A stretch of DNA of 64,000 nt from Robiginitomaculum sp. (GTDB lineage Bacteria; Pseudomonadota; Alphaproteobacteria; Caulobacterales; Maricaulaceae), in assembly GCA_002733605.1 (NCBI GenBank), contig NVWK01000003.1:62001-126000 (forward strand), in the 5' to 3' direction. Within the stretch, counting starts at the first letter, position 1, and each line of letters opens with the position of its first letter. Of this stretch, positions 40,701 through 49,441 are shown piece after piece. The notes under the pieces are model-generated. The model had not been told where the DNA came from and searched no databases. It saw only the letters and a list, made by a program, of their open reading frames with translations. The position numbers were made by a program, and so were the translations under genes.

Positions 40701-42866
40701 TTATTGCTCGGTTTTTGGGGCGAAGCCGCGGTCGCGCATAAGGGCGTCAACCTCTACGTCACGGCCTCTGAAAGCCCGAAAACCTTCTGCCGGATCAACA
40801 GTATTACCAACCGACATAATGTATTTTTGCAATGCAGCCGCCGTGTCTTTGTCATAGAAGCTTCCGGCTTCTTTAAAGGCTTCGGCAACATCGGCTGTCA
40901 GCGTATCGGCCCAAAGATAGCTGTAATACCCCGCGTGGTATCCACCCGAAAAGATATGGTTGAAGTGCGGTGTGCGGTGACGCATGACGATCTCCTCTGG
41001 CATATCCAAAGCTGCCAAAGTTTCACGTTCAAATTTATCTACGTCAATCGGATCGCCGCCCGCCATGTGGAGTTTCATGTCCATCAGGGCACTGGCCAAA
41101 TATTCCGTAGTGGCAAAACCCTGATTAAACGTTGCCGCTTTCTCGATTTTCTCTAACAAGGTTTTTGGAATAGGTTCGCCGGTTTCGTAATGTACAATAA
41201 ATGTGTTCAAAACTTCCGGTGTGGTCAGCCAGTGTTCATTTAACTGGGACGGAAACTCGACATAATCGCGGGACACAGCCGTGCCCGACAGGGACGGATA
41301 GGTCACATCAGAGTTCAGCCCGTGCAAAGCATGGCCAAATTCATGGAACATGGTTTCTGCGTCCGACCAGGATATCAGCACGGCTTCTCCGGGCGCACCT
41401 TTTACAAAATTGGAATTATTGGACACGATAATTGTCACCGGATTGGCAGGGTCCATTTTTTCCTGGGTGCGATATGCATTCATCCATGCGCCGGAGCGTT
41501 TACCAACACGCGCATACGGATCAAAATACCAGAGGCCGACATGGGCATCGTCTGCATCCGTAACTTCCCAGACCCGCACATCTTCATGATAGACGGGCAC
41601 ATCAGTGATTTGCCTGAACTGGAAGCCATAAAGCTCACCCGCTGCCCAGAACATGCCTTCACGCAATTTTTCCAGTTGCAGATACGGCTTCACCTCATTG
41701 AAATCGAGATCGTATTTGTCCTTGCGGACTTTCTCGGCGTAATAACGATAATCCCAAGGCTTGATCTTGAGCTTTGCGCCTTCCGCGTCCGCAACTGCCT
41801 GCATGTCTGCAACTTCCTCGCGGGCACGGCCAATGGCGTGTGGCCAGACTTTTTCCATCAACGCAATCGCAGCTTCCGGCGTACGGGCCATCTGGTTTTC
41901 CAACTTCCAGTGCGCATGGGTTTCATAGCCAAGCAAGTTCGCGCGCTTTGCCCGAATTTGCAGAATTTCACTGATAATAGCGTTATTATCATGTTCATCC
42001 CCATTATCACCACGGTTATAATAGGTGTTCCAAACGTTTTCACGCAAATCCCGATTGTCTGAATAAGTCAGGAACGGGTCCATAGAAGAGCGTGTATTGG
42101 TGATGGCCCATTGGCCTTCTTTGTCACGGGTTTTGGCAGCATTGGCCATAGAACTTATCAGCCAGTCCGGCAGACCTGCCAGGTCGGCCTTCTTGGAAAT
42201 ATAGGTGACATAGCCTTGCTCGTCGTCCAAGACATTTTGACCAAATTGGGTGGTAAGGGTCGCCAGACGACTATTAAGCTTGGACATCTCTGCTTTCGCC
42301 TCTGTGTCCAGATTGGCACCACCACGTACAAAGTTTTGATAATAATCATCCACAAGCCGGGTCTGTTCGGTGTTCAAGCCGCCCATGTTTTCATGAACCG
42401 TTTTGATCCGCGCAAACAAGGCGGCATTTTGTGTGACGCTATCACTGAAAGCTGCAAACTTTGGTGACATTTCTTTTTGAATATCACTGATAATCCCCAC
42501 GTTCAGGTTGCCGGCATGGACACCAAATATACGTGCCGCCCGACCAAGAGCCGCGCCGGATTTCTCAAGGGGAATGATTGTATTGTTAAATGTTGGCGCG
42601 GCCGGATTGTCGGCGATAAGGTTGGTCTCGGCCATTGCCATATCAATACCTTGCGTAAGTGTGGCTGCGAGCGTTGAGACATCGACCTGATCCCACGGCG
42701 GCACACCGCCGTATGGGCCTTGCCACGTATCTAGCAAGACATTTCCGGTTGTGATCTCCGTGATAAGCGTTGTTTGCGCCTGGTTCTGTACGTCAGATGC
42801 GGGGCTACAGGCCGCGAGGTTCAAAGCAAGAACCGAGGCGAGTGTCAGCGTAATATTATATTTCAT
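40701..42866 (-). CDS. M3 family metallopeptidase (peptidyl-dipeptidase Dcp-like), lipoprotein
   Basis: 721 residues from ATG at 42866, where a signal peptide with lipobox (LNLAAC) begins; the frame is open further upstream without one. The zinc motif HEFGH is at residues 508-512 (MFHEFGHALHGL), and GTAVSRDYVEFPSQLNEHW supplies the third ligand region and is highly typical of Dcp. YHAGYYSYLWADTL near the end is also diagnostic. It removes dipeptides from C-termini of oligopeptides. It shares strand and neighbourhood with an M28 peptidase. Confidence 0.95.
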   Translation of the reverse strand: MKYNITLTLASVLALNLAACSPASDVQNQAQTTLITEITTGNVLLDTWQGPYGGVPPWDQVDVSTLAATLTQGIDMAMAETNLIADNPAAPTFNNTIIPLEKSGAALGRAARIFGVHAGNLNVGIISDIQKEMSPKFAAFSDSVTQNAALFARIKTVHENMGGLNTEQTRLVDDYYQNFVRGGANLDTEAKAEMSKLNSRLATLTTQFGQNVLDDEQGYVTYISKKADLAGLPDWLISSMANAAKTRDKEGQWAITNTRSSMDPFLTYSDNRDLRENVWNTYYNRGDNGDEHDNNAIISEILQIRAKRANLLGYETHAHWKLENQMARTPEAAIALMEKVWPHAIGRAREEVADMQAVADAEGAKLKIKPWDYRYYAEKVRKDKYDLDFNEVKPYLQLEKLREGMFWAAGELYGFQFRQITDVPVYHEDVRVWEVTDADDAHVGLWYFDPYARVGKRSGAWMNAYRTQEKMDPANPVTIIVSNNSNFVKGAPGEAVLISWSDAETMFHEFGHALHGLNSDVTYPSLSGTAVSRDYVEFPSQLNEHWLTTPEVLNTFIVHYETGEPIPKTLLEKIEKAATFNQGFATTEYLASALMDMKLHMAGGDPIDVDKFERETLAALDMPEEIVMRHRTPHFNHIFSGGYHAGYYSYLWADTLTADVAEAFKEAGSFYDKDTAAALQKYIMSVGNTVDPAEGFRAFRGRDVEVDALMRDRGFAPKTEQ

Positions 42867-42927
42867 AGTGTGTTCCCAAATTATGTTGCTGGTTCGTTTT
42901 GACCAGTGCTTGGGGACCACAATACGC

Positions 42928-45219
42928 CTATTTTTCCGTATTACAATGACCGGTGCATTCAATCACGATTGGCAGGAATATATGGGCGCGATCTCCGCTG
43001 TGCAGGGGCGCGGAAATTTCAGGACGTAGATCACCCATGCCTTCCAATTGCTCGGGCGTGAGACTGAACGTATCAATGATCGCCATATTAAGAGGCCGGT
43101 CTGCCGCTGTCGTAATCACAATGTGATACATATTAAATCCACCTCCACGAATGGCAAGTGGACGCCGATAGGGTTTTTGCGTGTAATCAGACGCGAGTTG
43201 CCCATTTACACTGACCGTAAGCGGCGGCGCATCTTTTTCAAATCCCAGACCTATGGCATAGCCCCCGTGTGAGGACTGGATATCCATCGAGATCGTTCTG
43301 ACATCCCCTGAAACACTGTCTTCTAACAGCGTAAACAGTGGCGGAGAATATTTGGAAGGCATGGCCTCTTTGGCAGTCGGGTTGGCCCACAAAATGTTCA
43401 ATAAATTCTGGGGTTTGAAACTATCTTCAAATCCGGCCGCTTCCAAAAATACCTTGTCCTGCTTGCCTGAACTCTCCGAAATCCATATGGCTTTTCCAAG
43501 CTCGTGATCTTGCACATAGACCAGATTTTGCATGCGCGGATGGCTCGGGGTGAGACCGGGAAGAAACGCAGAAGTGGCTGTGAAAACAACCATAATTATG
43601 GCGAGTCCAAGACCAAAACGTTTGGATGTTGCGCGGTCTTCACGCGCGAAAACAGGCAGTAGAGCGATGCCCAGCAAAACCATAGGTAATATGCGTAGGG
43701 CTGAAAGTTTGTAATGGACAATCACCTCCACCGCGATGAAGTGGTAAAATGCCATATACAGCATGAGGACCACCCCTGTATGGGCGCTCACACTAAGCCT
43801 TTCGTGCTTTCTCCCGATATCGATCAACACGGCAATGGCCATGCCAATGGCAGGCAGCAGGAACATATAGCTCGCCCCTGAAATACTGAGCGCTAAAGCT
43901 AAACCGCCAAGCGAAAATACAAACCCGCTAACCAGCACCAATGCATTAAAATCCAGCCAGCGTTTCAGTAATTTCTGCACTGACCATGCGACAAGAATGG
44001 CCGCCAGTGTCAAGGCGATCCGGCCGGGCCATGGATAGGGATGATCCAGATAAAACAAATCAGGCCAGCGCCCGAGCGGGAAGGATAAAACCCAGCCAAG
44101 GGCAGGGGTCAGGACGAGTACCCCGATGACGGCCCCAAAGCTGCCAAGTATTTTGCTGAGCTGCGGGCGGGTTTTAAACGCGGCAAAAACAAAGACCAAC
44201 AAAGCCCCTAATGACAAAGGCAGATTAAGGGCGGCCGGCCAATAGAGCAGGAATTTTCCAAACACATCTATATAACTTGCGTTTGATGTACTTTTGAGCG
44301 CCTCCAGATCGGCATTACCAAAGGCCTGTACTGCCGCCAGCATATTGTCTCCATGATGTTGCAAACTGGCCTTATCAAGGTTTTCGGTTGTGTCATGCTT
44401 TGAATGGTAAAGGGCGACATGCCCTGTGAACGCATAGTTCAATCCCGGTATGCCTTCCGGCTTATAGATGGAATAATCCGTATCATTGGGCAGGCGGGAA
44501 TAGATTTCATAAGACAGGGAGCTTGCCGCCGGATGCGGATTCGTACGGGCATACCCGCGAATAAGCTCCAGATTGCCATCACTGGTTTCAAACATGTTAC
44601 TTGGCCCTGAAACGCCGCGTGATTCCAGATTGATAATCAGTTTTACGTCCTTGATCATCGTACCGCGATCAAGAAACGCTTGTGCGCCGCGAAGTCCGCC
44701 TTCTTCACCGTCTGTGAATAGAAAAATAATGTCATTTTTCAAAGGCGGAATGATTTTTAATATCCGCGCGACTTCCAGTATCGCGACGGTACCGGCCCCG
44801 TCATCAGCCGCCCCCGGGCCTGCAGGTACACCGTCATAATGGGCCGTAAGCATGATCGCGTCATTCGTGTCGCTGGTGCCTTTGAGCCGGACAACGATGT
44901 TCTCGACCTCGGTACAGCCGGGGTAATGCAATGTGCAGCCTAAATCTGCCTGAATTTCAGGGCTATAGCCTAAAGCCGTAAATTTCTGCTCGATCAACTT
45001 ACGTATTCTGAGGTTTTCTGCGCTGCCGCTCGGATGCGGTTTGTTGTTGCCAACTAAATCTTCCAAATCTGCGAACGCCCGCATGGCGGAGAATTGGTCT
45101 AGGGGGGCATCCGCGGCTTTGGGCTTTGGGCCATGATTAAGTGATGTGGATAATCCCCAAAGCACAAGCGCGCCTAAAAGAAATAAACCAGCGAAATAAC
45201 GAGATGTAGATTTTGTCAT
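42928..45219 (-). CDS. M28 family peptidase with multi-pass membrane domain
   Basis: 763 residues. An N-terminal membrane anchor (residues ~8-25) precedes the M28 peptidase domain (about 45-300): LTAHYDGVPAGPGAADDGAG, FLFTDGEEGGLRG and YHSKHDTTENL carry the metal ligands and catalytic Glu. Residues ~320-560 form about eight membrane helices, and the last ~190 residues are a beta-rich exported domain. This matches the ER aminopeptidase-like (Fxna-type) bacterial group. Located 61 bp upstream of the M3 gene on the same strand, both acting outside the inner membrane. Confidence 0.9.
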   Translation of the reverse strand: MTKSTSRYFAGLFLLGALVLWGLSTSLNHGPKPKAADAPLDQFSAMRAFADLEDLVGNNKPHPSGSAENLRIRKLIEQKFTALGYSPEIQADLGCTLHYPGCTEVENIVVRLKGTSDTNDAIMLTAHYDGVPAGPGAADDGAGTVAILEVARILKIIPPLKNDIIFLFTDGEEGGLRGAQAFLDRGTMIKDVKLIINLESRGVSGPSNMFETSDGNLELIRGYARTNPHPAASSLSYEIYSRLPNDTDYSIYKPEGIPGLNYAFTGHVALYHSKHDTTENLDKASLQHHGDNMLAAVQAFGNADLEALKSTSNASYIDVFGKFLLYWPAALNLPLSLGALLVFVFAAFKTRPQLSKILGSFGAVIGVLVLTPALGWVLSFPLGRWPDLFYLDHPYPWPGRIALTLAAILVAWSVQKLLKRWLDFNALVLVSGFVFSLGGLALALSISGASYMFLLPAIGMAIAVLIDIGRKHERLSVSAHTGVVLMLYMAFYHFIAVEVIVHYKLSALRILPMVLLGIALLPVFAREDRATSKRFGLGLAIIMVVFTATSAFLPGLTPSHPRMQNLVYVQDHELGKAIWISESSGKQDKVFLEAAGFEDSFKPQNLLNILWANPTAKEAMPSKYSPPLFTLLEDSVSGDVRTISMDIQSSHGGYAIGLGFEKDAPPLTVSVNGQLASDYTQKPYRRPLAIRGGGFNMYHIVITTAADRPLNMAIIDTFSLTPEQLEGMGDLRPEISAPLHSGDRAHIFLPIVIECTGHCNTEK

Positions 45220-45322
45220 ACGAGTTTTGTAGCGAATAAAACCCGTAGAGGGAAGACTTTAGCTTTAGGAAATTCGCTACAAGGACGTATTCACCGTAAA
45301 ACGACCCTGATCACCGGCCCGT

Positions 45323-46081
45323 TTAACCGGCATCCTCGCTCAAAAGCCCACAAAAAGTATGGGCCAATTTATAGGCATCGCCGGGCCAGCGCGCACTGAC
45401 CAGATGTCTATCCACAACCACGAAACCTTTGTGCGGCGCTTTGGCGGTTCCAAATGAAGGCATGACGGGACCCGCTTCAAAGTCCTTTGGATTTGCAAGT
45501 CCCCTCATGACTTCGTCTTGCACAGTTTCAGGATAGGTCTGGTAATGGTCTCCCATTTTTTTTCGGGTCATCTTGATCGCAATTTTTTCTTGAAAATTGT
45601 TAAGTCCCGTCACTTTATAGCCGTAGAGGAGCGAGCGGTTGGGTATGTCTTGCGTGCGCGCAAGTACCAATATGCCGTGGCAAATAGAGGCTATGGGCGC
45701 CTTGCGGAGAAAGAAGTTTCTGCAAATCGTCTGGACATATTTTGATTCCAGATACGCCCTCATACCCGGTGCGTGCCCCCCGGGGAGGATAAGCCCGGCA
45801 AACTCTTCGGGTTCGACATTATGCCACGCCATGGGTTTTCTAAAATGCGGGTCGTTTATCATCTGTGTGTAAAGCGCTCGATTTTCCGGCCGCACCGCAA
45901 GTGTTTTTAAAGCGCCGGTTAGCCCCGAGCCGTTAAGGGTAATTGGATCGCACGCGGCTTGCGTCCCGTCTTCACTGGCAAACCAAACCTCATGCCCCGC
46001 CTCGCGCAGAACATGCCAAGGCACAGCCGACTCGGTCGGGTCAAAATCATTATTGGGCAATAACATAAGGATGTGGGACAT
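45323..46081 (-). CDS. DJ-1/PfpI family protein (class I glutamine amidotransferase-like)
   Basis: 252 residues. AGLILPGGHAPGMRAYLE and the nucleophile elbow ASICHGILVLAR with its Cys are clear, and a GD-rich N-terminus (MLLPNNDFDPTE) fits the Hsp31-like branch. Such proteins act as chaperones, glyoxalases or deglycases; the exact activity cannot be read from sequence. It has no signal peptide and is a single gene followed, at 241 bp distance, by the small 46149 gene on the same strand upstream. Confidence 0.87.
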   Translation of the reverse strand: MSHILMLLPNNDFDPTESAVPWHVLREAGHEVWFASEDGTQAACDPITLNGSGLTGALKTLAVRPENRALYTQMINDPHFRKPMAWHNVEPEEFAGLILPGGHAPGMRAYLESKYVQTICRNFFLRKAPIASICHGILVLARTQDIPNRSLLYGYKVTGLNNFQEKIAIKMTRKKMGDHYQTYPETVQDEVMRGLANPKDFEAGPVMPSFGTAKAPHKGFVVVDRHLVSARWPGDAYKLAHTFCGLLSEDAG

Positions 46082-46148
46082 ATGTATTACGTGTACCTAA
46101 ACTCTCTGCATGTCAAAATGCGAGTACAAATGTTATTGGGTTGGGGGA

Positions 46149-46343
46149 TTATTTTCTAAGTGTTTCGATCGCTTGTGTCGGTACACCGTACACAGCATGT
46201 CTTGCCGCAATAAAATTACTGAGGAGATCTATTCTGGTCACTTTTGTAGCGCCGGGACCATCTGCTGCATTAATTAAATCACGCATAAGTAGATATGCAA
46301 TTTCTTCTTTTGACTTCCCCGCCATTCCGCTCTCGCCCGCCAT
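46149..46343 (-). CDS. Small hypothetical protein
   Basis: 64 residues from ATG at 46343, selected for AAGGAGA eight bases upstream. Helical, soluble, with EEIAYLLMRDLINAA and SNFIAARHAVYGVPTQAIETL. I recognise no family. It lies upstream of the DJ-1 gene with a 67-bp gap. Region 46344-46567 holds only an inverted repeat. Confidence 0.6.
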   Translation of the reverse strand: MAGESGMAGKSKEEIAYLLMRDLINAADGPGATKVTRIDLLSNFIAARHAVYGVPTQAIETLRK

Positions 46344-46530
46344 ATGTTTCTCCTTATTTTTATAAGTGTCCACATACACCGGTTAAATACCCCCTACACC
46401 GATTCGCCCCAGCCGAGAAGCGCAAAGAAATACATCGTGTCGCAGGGGAATTTGAAAAGACCAAAAGTCCATAAATTCGAAGGTTTTTTGGAAACTAGTG
46501 GAGGTGAGAGGCACGCCTCGAACCGCAACA

Positions 46531-46559
46531 GCGGGTTGGGTTGGCCGACGGCAACCCGC
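46531..46559. repeat. Inverted repeat downstream of tRNA-Phe
   Basis: Perfect 8-bp stem GCGGGTTG/CAACCCGC with a 13-nt loop, nine bases after the tRNA 3' end as transcribed. There is no T run on either side, so it is more likely a processing or pausing structure than a full terminator. Confidence 0.5.
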
Positions 46560-46567
46560 AAGAAAAA

Positions 46568-46643
46568 TGGTGGCCGAACCTGGATTTGAACCAGGGACAC
46601 ACGGATTTTCAATCCGTTGCTCTACCAACTGAGCTATTCGGCC
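46568..46643 (-). tRNA. tRNA-Phe (anticodon GAA)
   Basis: 76 nt including CCA, read on the minus strand. Starts GGCCGAATAGCTCAG with D arm GCTCAGTTGGTAGAGC, anticodon stem ACGGA/TCCGT around TTGAAAA (GAA), T arm with GGTTCAAATCC, and acceptor end TTCGGCC plus ACCA. All stems pair. Confidence 0.97.
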
Positions 46644-46835
46644 ATCAACCAACATAAACATAGGCTATTTTGAGCTACGTCAAATGCGATCTAGAGGCGG
46701 CGTTATAAGGGAAGGGGAAGCGCCTGTCTATGGCAATTTGATCTGTTGTTGTGTTTTTGTCTGTTTAGTATTTTACGGCATTTCTAGTTTGCAATTGATA
46801 ATAACTCGCAGTAATAGAAAGAGAAAGAGGGTAAA

Positions 46836-47093
46836 ATGACAACACAGATAAAATTGGCAGATATGGCTAAAAACGTACCGGCAAAAATTACCGGGTTTTG
46901 TGCAGACACGCCGCATACAGAAATCCGTCTACGCGAAATCGGATTTGCCGAAGGTGATGTGGTGGAAATAACCCATATAGGCCTGTTCGGTGGTTCGCCG
47001 CTGAATATAAGATTGCACGGCACCTCAATCGCTATGCGCCCGCAAGAAGCCGGAATGATACGCGTTATTCCCGTGCAGTCCCCGGAAGGTTAA
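46836..47093 (+). CDS. feoA: FeoA family protein
   Basis: 85 residues, small SH3-like domain: RLREIGFAEGDVVEITHIGLFGGSPLNIRLHGTSIAMR, read as the family's two conserved halves. FeoA is a cytosolic partner of FeoB in ferrous iron import. The start is preceded by AAAGAGGG. Its stop is 2 bp from the feoB start, so they form an operon. No Fur box is obvious in the upstream 190 bp. Confidence 0.93.
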   Translation: MTTQIKLADMAKNVPAKITGFCADTPHTEIRLREIGFAEGDVVEITHIGLFGGSPLNIRLHGTSIAMRPQEAGMIRVIPVQSPEG

Positions 47094-47095
47094 GC

Positions 47096-48937
47096 ATGAG
47101 CACCGATACAATATTACGACTAGGGCTGTTGGGCGCGCCGAATTGCGGCAAAACATCTTTATTTAACGCGCTGACCGGCGGTCGGGCCAAGGTTGCCAAT
47201 TACCCCGGTGCAACGGTGGAATTCTCGAAAGGCTTCTACACAACAAAAGATGATCGCAAGATCGAACTGATTGATCTGCCCGGCATATATGGCGATTGCG
47301 GCCATAGTGCGGATGAGCGTGTCACTCTGGATTTCATCCACGGACGCCTCGACGGCGAGCAAGCGCCTGATGCGATTATGGTCGTCATGGACGCCGCCCA
47401 TATCCGAACCCATTTACATAATGTTCTCCAAGCCAAGAACTATGGCTTGCCCATGATTGTAGTCTTGAACATGATGGATATGGCCGCACGCGACGGGGTC
47501 GAAATTGATTTGGCCGCGCTGGAGAAAGAAATCGGAGTGCCGGTTGTCTCGTGTGTGGCGGTGCGGGCCAAAGGGCGATCTTCAATCGTCGAAGCTCTGG
47601 ATGCCTGGACAGTAAAAATTGCGGCAGGCAAGGCCGAGAAGCCAACTGCCGAGGGCGAGGATTTACAACACATCCAAAAGAAGGCCCGAAAGATAACCAA
47701 GCGCACGGTTCACACCTCGGGGGCCCAGAATACATCGTCAAAAATTGACAATATCGTTCTGCACCCGGTGCTAGGCCTATTCATTCTGACTGCAATTATG
47801 TTTATTATGTTTCAGGCGGTTTATGCGTGGTCTGGCCCGGCTATGGACATTATCGAGGCAGGCACGGGGGCTTTTGGTTCATATGCAAGCGCGTTTCTAA
47901 GTGATGGGTGGCTAAAATCTCTCATTGTCGACGGCATTATCGCCGGCGTCGGGTCTGTCATCGTGTTCTTGCCGCAAATTTTAATCTTGTTTGCATTTAT
48001 CCTGGCGTTGGAAGCTTCGGGGTATATGACCCGCGCCGCGTTTTTGGTGGATTCTGCCATGGCCAAAGTCGGCTTGAACGGTCGGGCCTTTATCCCGCTA
48101 CTGTCCAGTTTTGCCTGTGCAATCCCCGGCATTATGGCGGCGCGGACGATTGAAAACGAAAAAGACCGTATCACGACAATACTGATTGCGCCGCTCATGA
48201 CATGTTCGGCCCGGTTACCGGTCTATATTATCGTGATCGGGGCTTTTATTCCGGCGACTAAAGTCGGGATTTTCGGGCTGCAAGGTCTGGTTATGTTCGG
48301 TTTGTATATCGCCGGTATTGTTTTTGCTCTTCTGGCGGCTTTGGTGCTCAAAAAGACCCTGACAAAAGGCGCAACTCCGCCGCTTTTGCTCGAAATGCCC
48401 AGCTATAAACTCCCGTCTTTAAAAGACTATCTATTGGGGCTTTGGCAACGCGCCATGATTTTCATGACACGGGCAGGGCGGATTATTCTACCGGCTTCGA
48501 TCATTGTCTGGTTTTTATCGACCTATCCCAATAATAACGGGGTTATCCGCGACAGTTATGCGGGCATGTTGGGCCGTGTTCTGGAACCGGTACTGGCCCC
48601 GATCGGCTTTAACCTTGAAATGGCCATTGCCTTGATCCCGGCTATGGCGGCGCGCGAGATTGCCGTTTCTACACTTTCGATTGTTTATAATGTGCAGGAT
48701 GCAGACGGCCAATCCGTTATGATAGAACAGGCTTTGGCCGCCGACTGGACACTGCCTATGGCGCTGGCATTCCTTGCCTGGTTTGTATTTGCACCTCAAT
48801 GCCTCTCCACACTGGCCGTGGCACGCCGTGAAACCAATAGCTGGAAATGGGCACTGGTGATGTTTGGGTATTTGTTTGCACTTGCCTATGTGTCTTCGGG
48901 GATAACGTATTGGCTGGCGCTCTGGGCTGGATTGTAG
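47096..48937 (+). CDS. feoB: Ferrous iron transporter FeoB
   Basis: 613 residues. N-terminal GTPase: G1 GAPNCGKTS (residues 13-21), G2 around PGATVE, G3 DLPGIYG, G4-like NMMD, and a GDI helical region to about 200. The membrane domain has two Gate segments with the conserved SFACAIPGIMAART and CSARLPVYIIVIG motifs, then AMAAREIAVSTL. It is shorter than E. coli FeoB (773) because the C-terminal cytosolic part is small. Imports Fe2+ across the inner membrane. Confidence 0.96.
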   Translation: MSTDTILRLGLLGAPNCGKTSLFNALTGGRAKVANYPGATVEFSKGFYTTKDDRKIELIDLPGIYGDCGHSADERVTLDFIHGRLDGEQAPDAIMVVMDAAHIRTHLHNVLQAKNYGLPMIVVLNMMDMAARDGVEIDLAALEKEIGVPVVSCVAVRAKGRSSIVEALDAWTVKIAAGKAEKPTAEGEDLQHIQKKARKITKRTVHTSGAQNTSSKIDNIVLHPVLGLFILTAIMFIMFQAVYAWSGPAMDIIEAGTGAFGSYASAFLSDGWLKSLIVDGIIAGVGSVIVFLPQILILFAFILALEASGYMTRAAFLVDSAMAKVGLNGRAFIPLLSSFACAIPGIMAARTIENEKDRITTILIAPLMTCSARLPVYIIVIGAFIPATKVGIFGLQGLVMFGLYIAGIVFALLAALVLKKTLTKGATPPLLLEMPSYKLPSLKDYLLGLWQRAMIFMTRAGRIILPASIIVWFLSTYPNNNGVIRDSYAGMLGRVLEPVLAPIGFNLEMAIALIPAMAAREIAVSTLSIVYNVQDADGQSVMIEQALAADWTLPMALAFLAWFVFAPQCLSTLAVARRETNSWKWALVMFGYLFALAYVSSGITYWLALWAGL

Positions 48938-48983
48938 AGACCCTATAGGTGTTTTGCATAAAAACGTGTAAGACTGAGTCGCT

Positions 48984-49412
48984 ATGAGTAGTTTCAATAA
49001 ATTATCAGACCATATATCCGTATGCGGACAAATCTCGCCTGATCAGGTAGAGGCCATAAAGGGCGCGGGCTTCAAGTCGATTATCTGTAATCGGCCAGAT
49101 AAAGAAATACCGCTCCAACCACGTTGTGCCGATGTTTTTGAAGTCGCAGAGCAAACCGGGTTACAAACGGTTTATCTCCCGATGGGCATGGGACAATTAA
49201 ACGCAGATATCATCGCCGCAATGGCGGAGGCTTTGGAAACACTCCCCAAACCGGTGCTGGCCTATTGCGGCAGTGGAAAACGGGCCAGCATTTTGTGGAG
49301 CTTCGTCAATGCAAAGACCCAAGGGGTAGACAGTGTCTTGGACGCCGCGCAAACGGCCGGCTATGATCTGGAAAACCTTCGCACGGCCTTAATGCAGTTT
49401 TGCGACGAATAG
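48984..49412 (+). CDS. TIGR01244-type phosphatase/sulfur transferase-like protein
   Basis: 142 residues. FNKLSDHISVCGQISPDQV at the start and LAYCGSGKRAS with a CX5R active-site loop (Cys-Gly-Ser-Gly-Lys-Arg) mark the DSP-like family often fused to beta-lactamase-fold persulfide dioxygenases (Blh). Here the domain is alone and next to an anion transporter; the general-acid loop may be CADVFEVAEQTG. A role in sulfide or sulfur handling is plausible given that neighbour; it is inference. Confidence 0.8.
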   Translation: MSSFNKLSDHISVCGQISPDQVEAIKGAGFKSIICNRPDKEIPLQPRCADVFEVAEQTGLQTVYLPMGMGQLNADIIAAMAEALETLPKPVLAYCGSGKRASILWSFVNAKTQGVDSVLDAAQTAGYDLENLRTALMQFCDE

Positions 49413-49441
49413 TGTAGACTTCGCCCCAAGAGTGATCGGTT

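Noticed and set aside
41322-42062. 246-residue plus-strand frame within the M3 peptidase gene
   Set aside because: Shadow of a clearly coding minus-strand gene with the full M3 motif.
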